Source: Acidobacteriota bacterium (GTDB taxonomy: Bacteria > Acidobacteriota > Blastocatellia > Pyrinomonadales > Pyrinomonadaceae). From it: a stretch of DNA of 5,791 bases. The notes under the pieces were generated by a model. It worked only from the letters and a program-made list of their open reading frames with translations, was not told the origin of the DNA and ran no database searches. The stretch is from contig JAFBAJ010000668.1 in NCBI GenBank assembly GCA_019247865.1, forward strand, positions 1 through 5,791, written 5' to 3'. The position numbers and the translations under genes were made by a program. Below, piece after piece: positions 5,042 to 5,791 of the stretch (position 1 is the stretch's first letter; every line of letters starts with the position of its first letter).

Positions 5042-5791
5042 CTAAACGCAGAAGTCGCGCGCCAGTGTCGTGAGGGCGTCGCGGCAGATGAGCACTTCGT
5101 CGCTCAGCACGTATTCGGAGAGCCCGTGAAAACCTTCGCCGCCGGGGCCGAAGATGACGGAAGGGATGCCCGCCTGACCGAGCAGGGCTGCATCCGTCCA
5201 GTAAGGCATCCCGCCGCGCAAGGCCGCGCGACCGGCCGTGATGAGCGATGTTTCCAGGAGCGGCAGCAGTTCGTGCTCTTGCGGCGTGTCATACGGTGGT
5301 CGCTCGAACAGGAGCCGCGCCGTCGCCTCGAACTCCGCGTCCTCCGTCTTCAAAGCATTGAGTATCTCTTCGACCTCGCTCAGAGCGATGCCGTCCGGCT
5401 CGAACGGGAGCGTGCGCCGCTCCATCCTGAGCGCGCATCTGTCCGGGTACGTGCTCATCTCCCTCCCGCCATCAATGAGAGAAGCATGCAGCGAAGGAGT
5501 GCCGAGCGACGTATGCGGGACAGCTGCACGCAGCCTGCGGCCCAGCTCTTCGAGGCGCGAGAGGATGCGCCCCATGCTGAAAATAGCGTCGCGCCCTTCG
5601 GACGGCAGGCTGCCGTGTGCCGCGCGACCGCGCGCGACGATCTCCACCCACTGGAACCCTTTGTGCCCGGTCGTGACGACCAGGCCCGTCGGCTCTGTGA
5701 CCACGGCTGCGTCCGCGCTCCAGTTCCTGACCAGAGCCTCCGCGCCGATGCTCTCGTACTCTTCATCGGCCACAGCAGCCACGATCAGCCG
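5042..5791 (-). CDS. M20-family metallopeptidase/deacylase, C-terminal part (5' end off window)
   Basis: This is the C-terminal two thirds of a zinc-dependent M20 hydrolase (ArgE/DapE/CPG2 type), which cleaves amide bonds of N-acylated amino acids or small peptides in the cytoplasm. The frame enters from the right edge as RLIVAAVADEEYESIGAE, so the GTG at 5780-5782 is an internal Val and the true start lies beyond the window. ADEEY (coding 5756-5770) holds the paired Glu residues, one the general base and one a metal ligand. VVTEPTGL follows with a metal-binding Glu at 5693-5695. HKGFQWVEIVARGRAAHGSLPSEGRDAI opens the dimerisation domain with its conserved His. GFHGLSEYV near the end supplies the last metal ligand, His at 5126-5128. 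The first metal-binding motif (HxD) lies off window. ArgE- or DapE-like enzymes cannot be separated from this part. TAG stop at 5042-5044, only 8 nt before the inverted repeat; the regulator follows on the same strand. Confidence 0.92.
   Translation of the reverse strand, partial: RLIVAAVADEEYESIGAEALVRNWSADAAVVTEPTGLVVTTGHKGFQWVEIVARGRAAHGSLPSEGRDAIFSMGRILSRLEELGRRLRAAVPHTSLGTPSLHASLIDGGREMSTYPDRCALRMERRTLPFEPDGIALSEVEEILNALKTEDAEFEATARLLFERPPYDTPQEHELLPLLETSLITAGRAALRGGMPYWTDAALLGQAGIPSVIFGPGGEGFHGLSEYVLSDEVLICRDALTTLARDFCV

Noticed and set aside
5780..5782. GTG as the start of the M20 gene
   Set aside because: The frame continues to the window edge with typical family residues, and the N-terminal metal-binding part of the enzyme would be missing, so this Val is internal.

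Overview
The window is about 5.8 kb of GC-rich bacterial DNA carrying seven protein-coding stretches, two of them cut by the window edges. No RNA genes, CRISPR array, transposase or prophage genes were seen. The large OmpR-type winged-helix/TolB-like/TPR regulator on the minus strand, with its N-terminal wording (AYEFGSFRVD..., WPDTFVEESNLAQ, RYIVTVPGVGYRF), is typical of the Acidobacteriota, especially Blastocatellia-type genomes. That assignment is an inference from family style; there is no phylogenetic marker in the window.

Left part, plus strand (1-1416): a group II PLP-dependent amino acid decarboxylase, complete at its 3' end and missing only a few N-terminal residues off the left edge.

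Middle part, plus strand (1417-3120): a run of small genes. In order they are a 93-aa DUF7660-like protein, a 50-codon ORF that is recognisably only the C-terminal tail of a MarC-family membrane protein, a RimL/YdaF-type GNAT acetyltransferase and a four-helix membrane protein of unknown function. The last two begin with TTG codons, each chosen because a clear Shine-Dalgarno sits in front of it. Just before the acetyltransferase is a 16-base stretch very like the left end of an integron attC site. With the small, unrelated cargo this suggests, but does not prove, a decayed cassette boundary.

Right part, minus strand (3121-5791): the C-terminal two thirds of an M20-family metallopeptidase/deacylase (running in from the right edge), followed by the winged-helix/TolB-like/TPR regulator. 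Between them lies a striking element: a perfect 27-bp inverted repeat with a 46-nt loop, whose arms are built from three tandem copies of an 8-bp unit (CGCAAAGG). Translation through this element produces a spurious-looking N-terminal extension of the regulator, so the real start is probably the internal ATG at 4902. The regulator and the membrane-protein gene converge, with a 40-bp gap.

The genes do not form one obvious pathway. The decarboxylase and the M20 hydrolase are both amino-acid/peptide metabolism enzymes but lie at opposite ends and on opposite strands. The longest gene-free stretches are 1417-1525, 2586-2687 and 4903-5041; only the last holds a clear element (the inverted repeat). 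No well-supported new multi-gene system is visible; the items most worth a second look are the inverted repeat, the attC-like boundary and the MarC tail.
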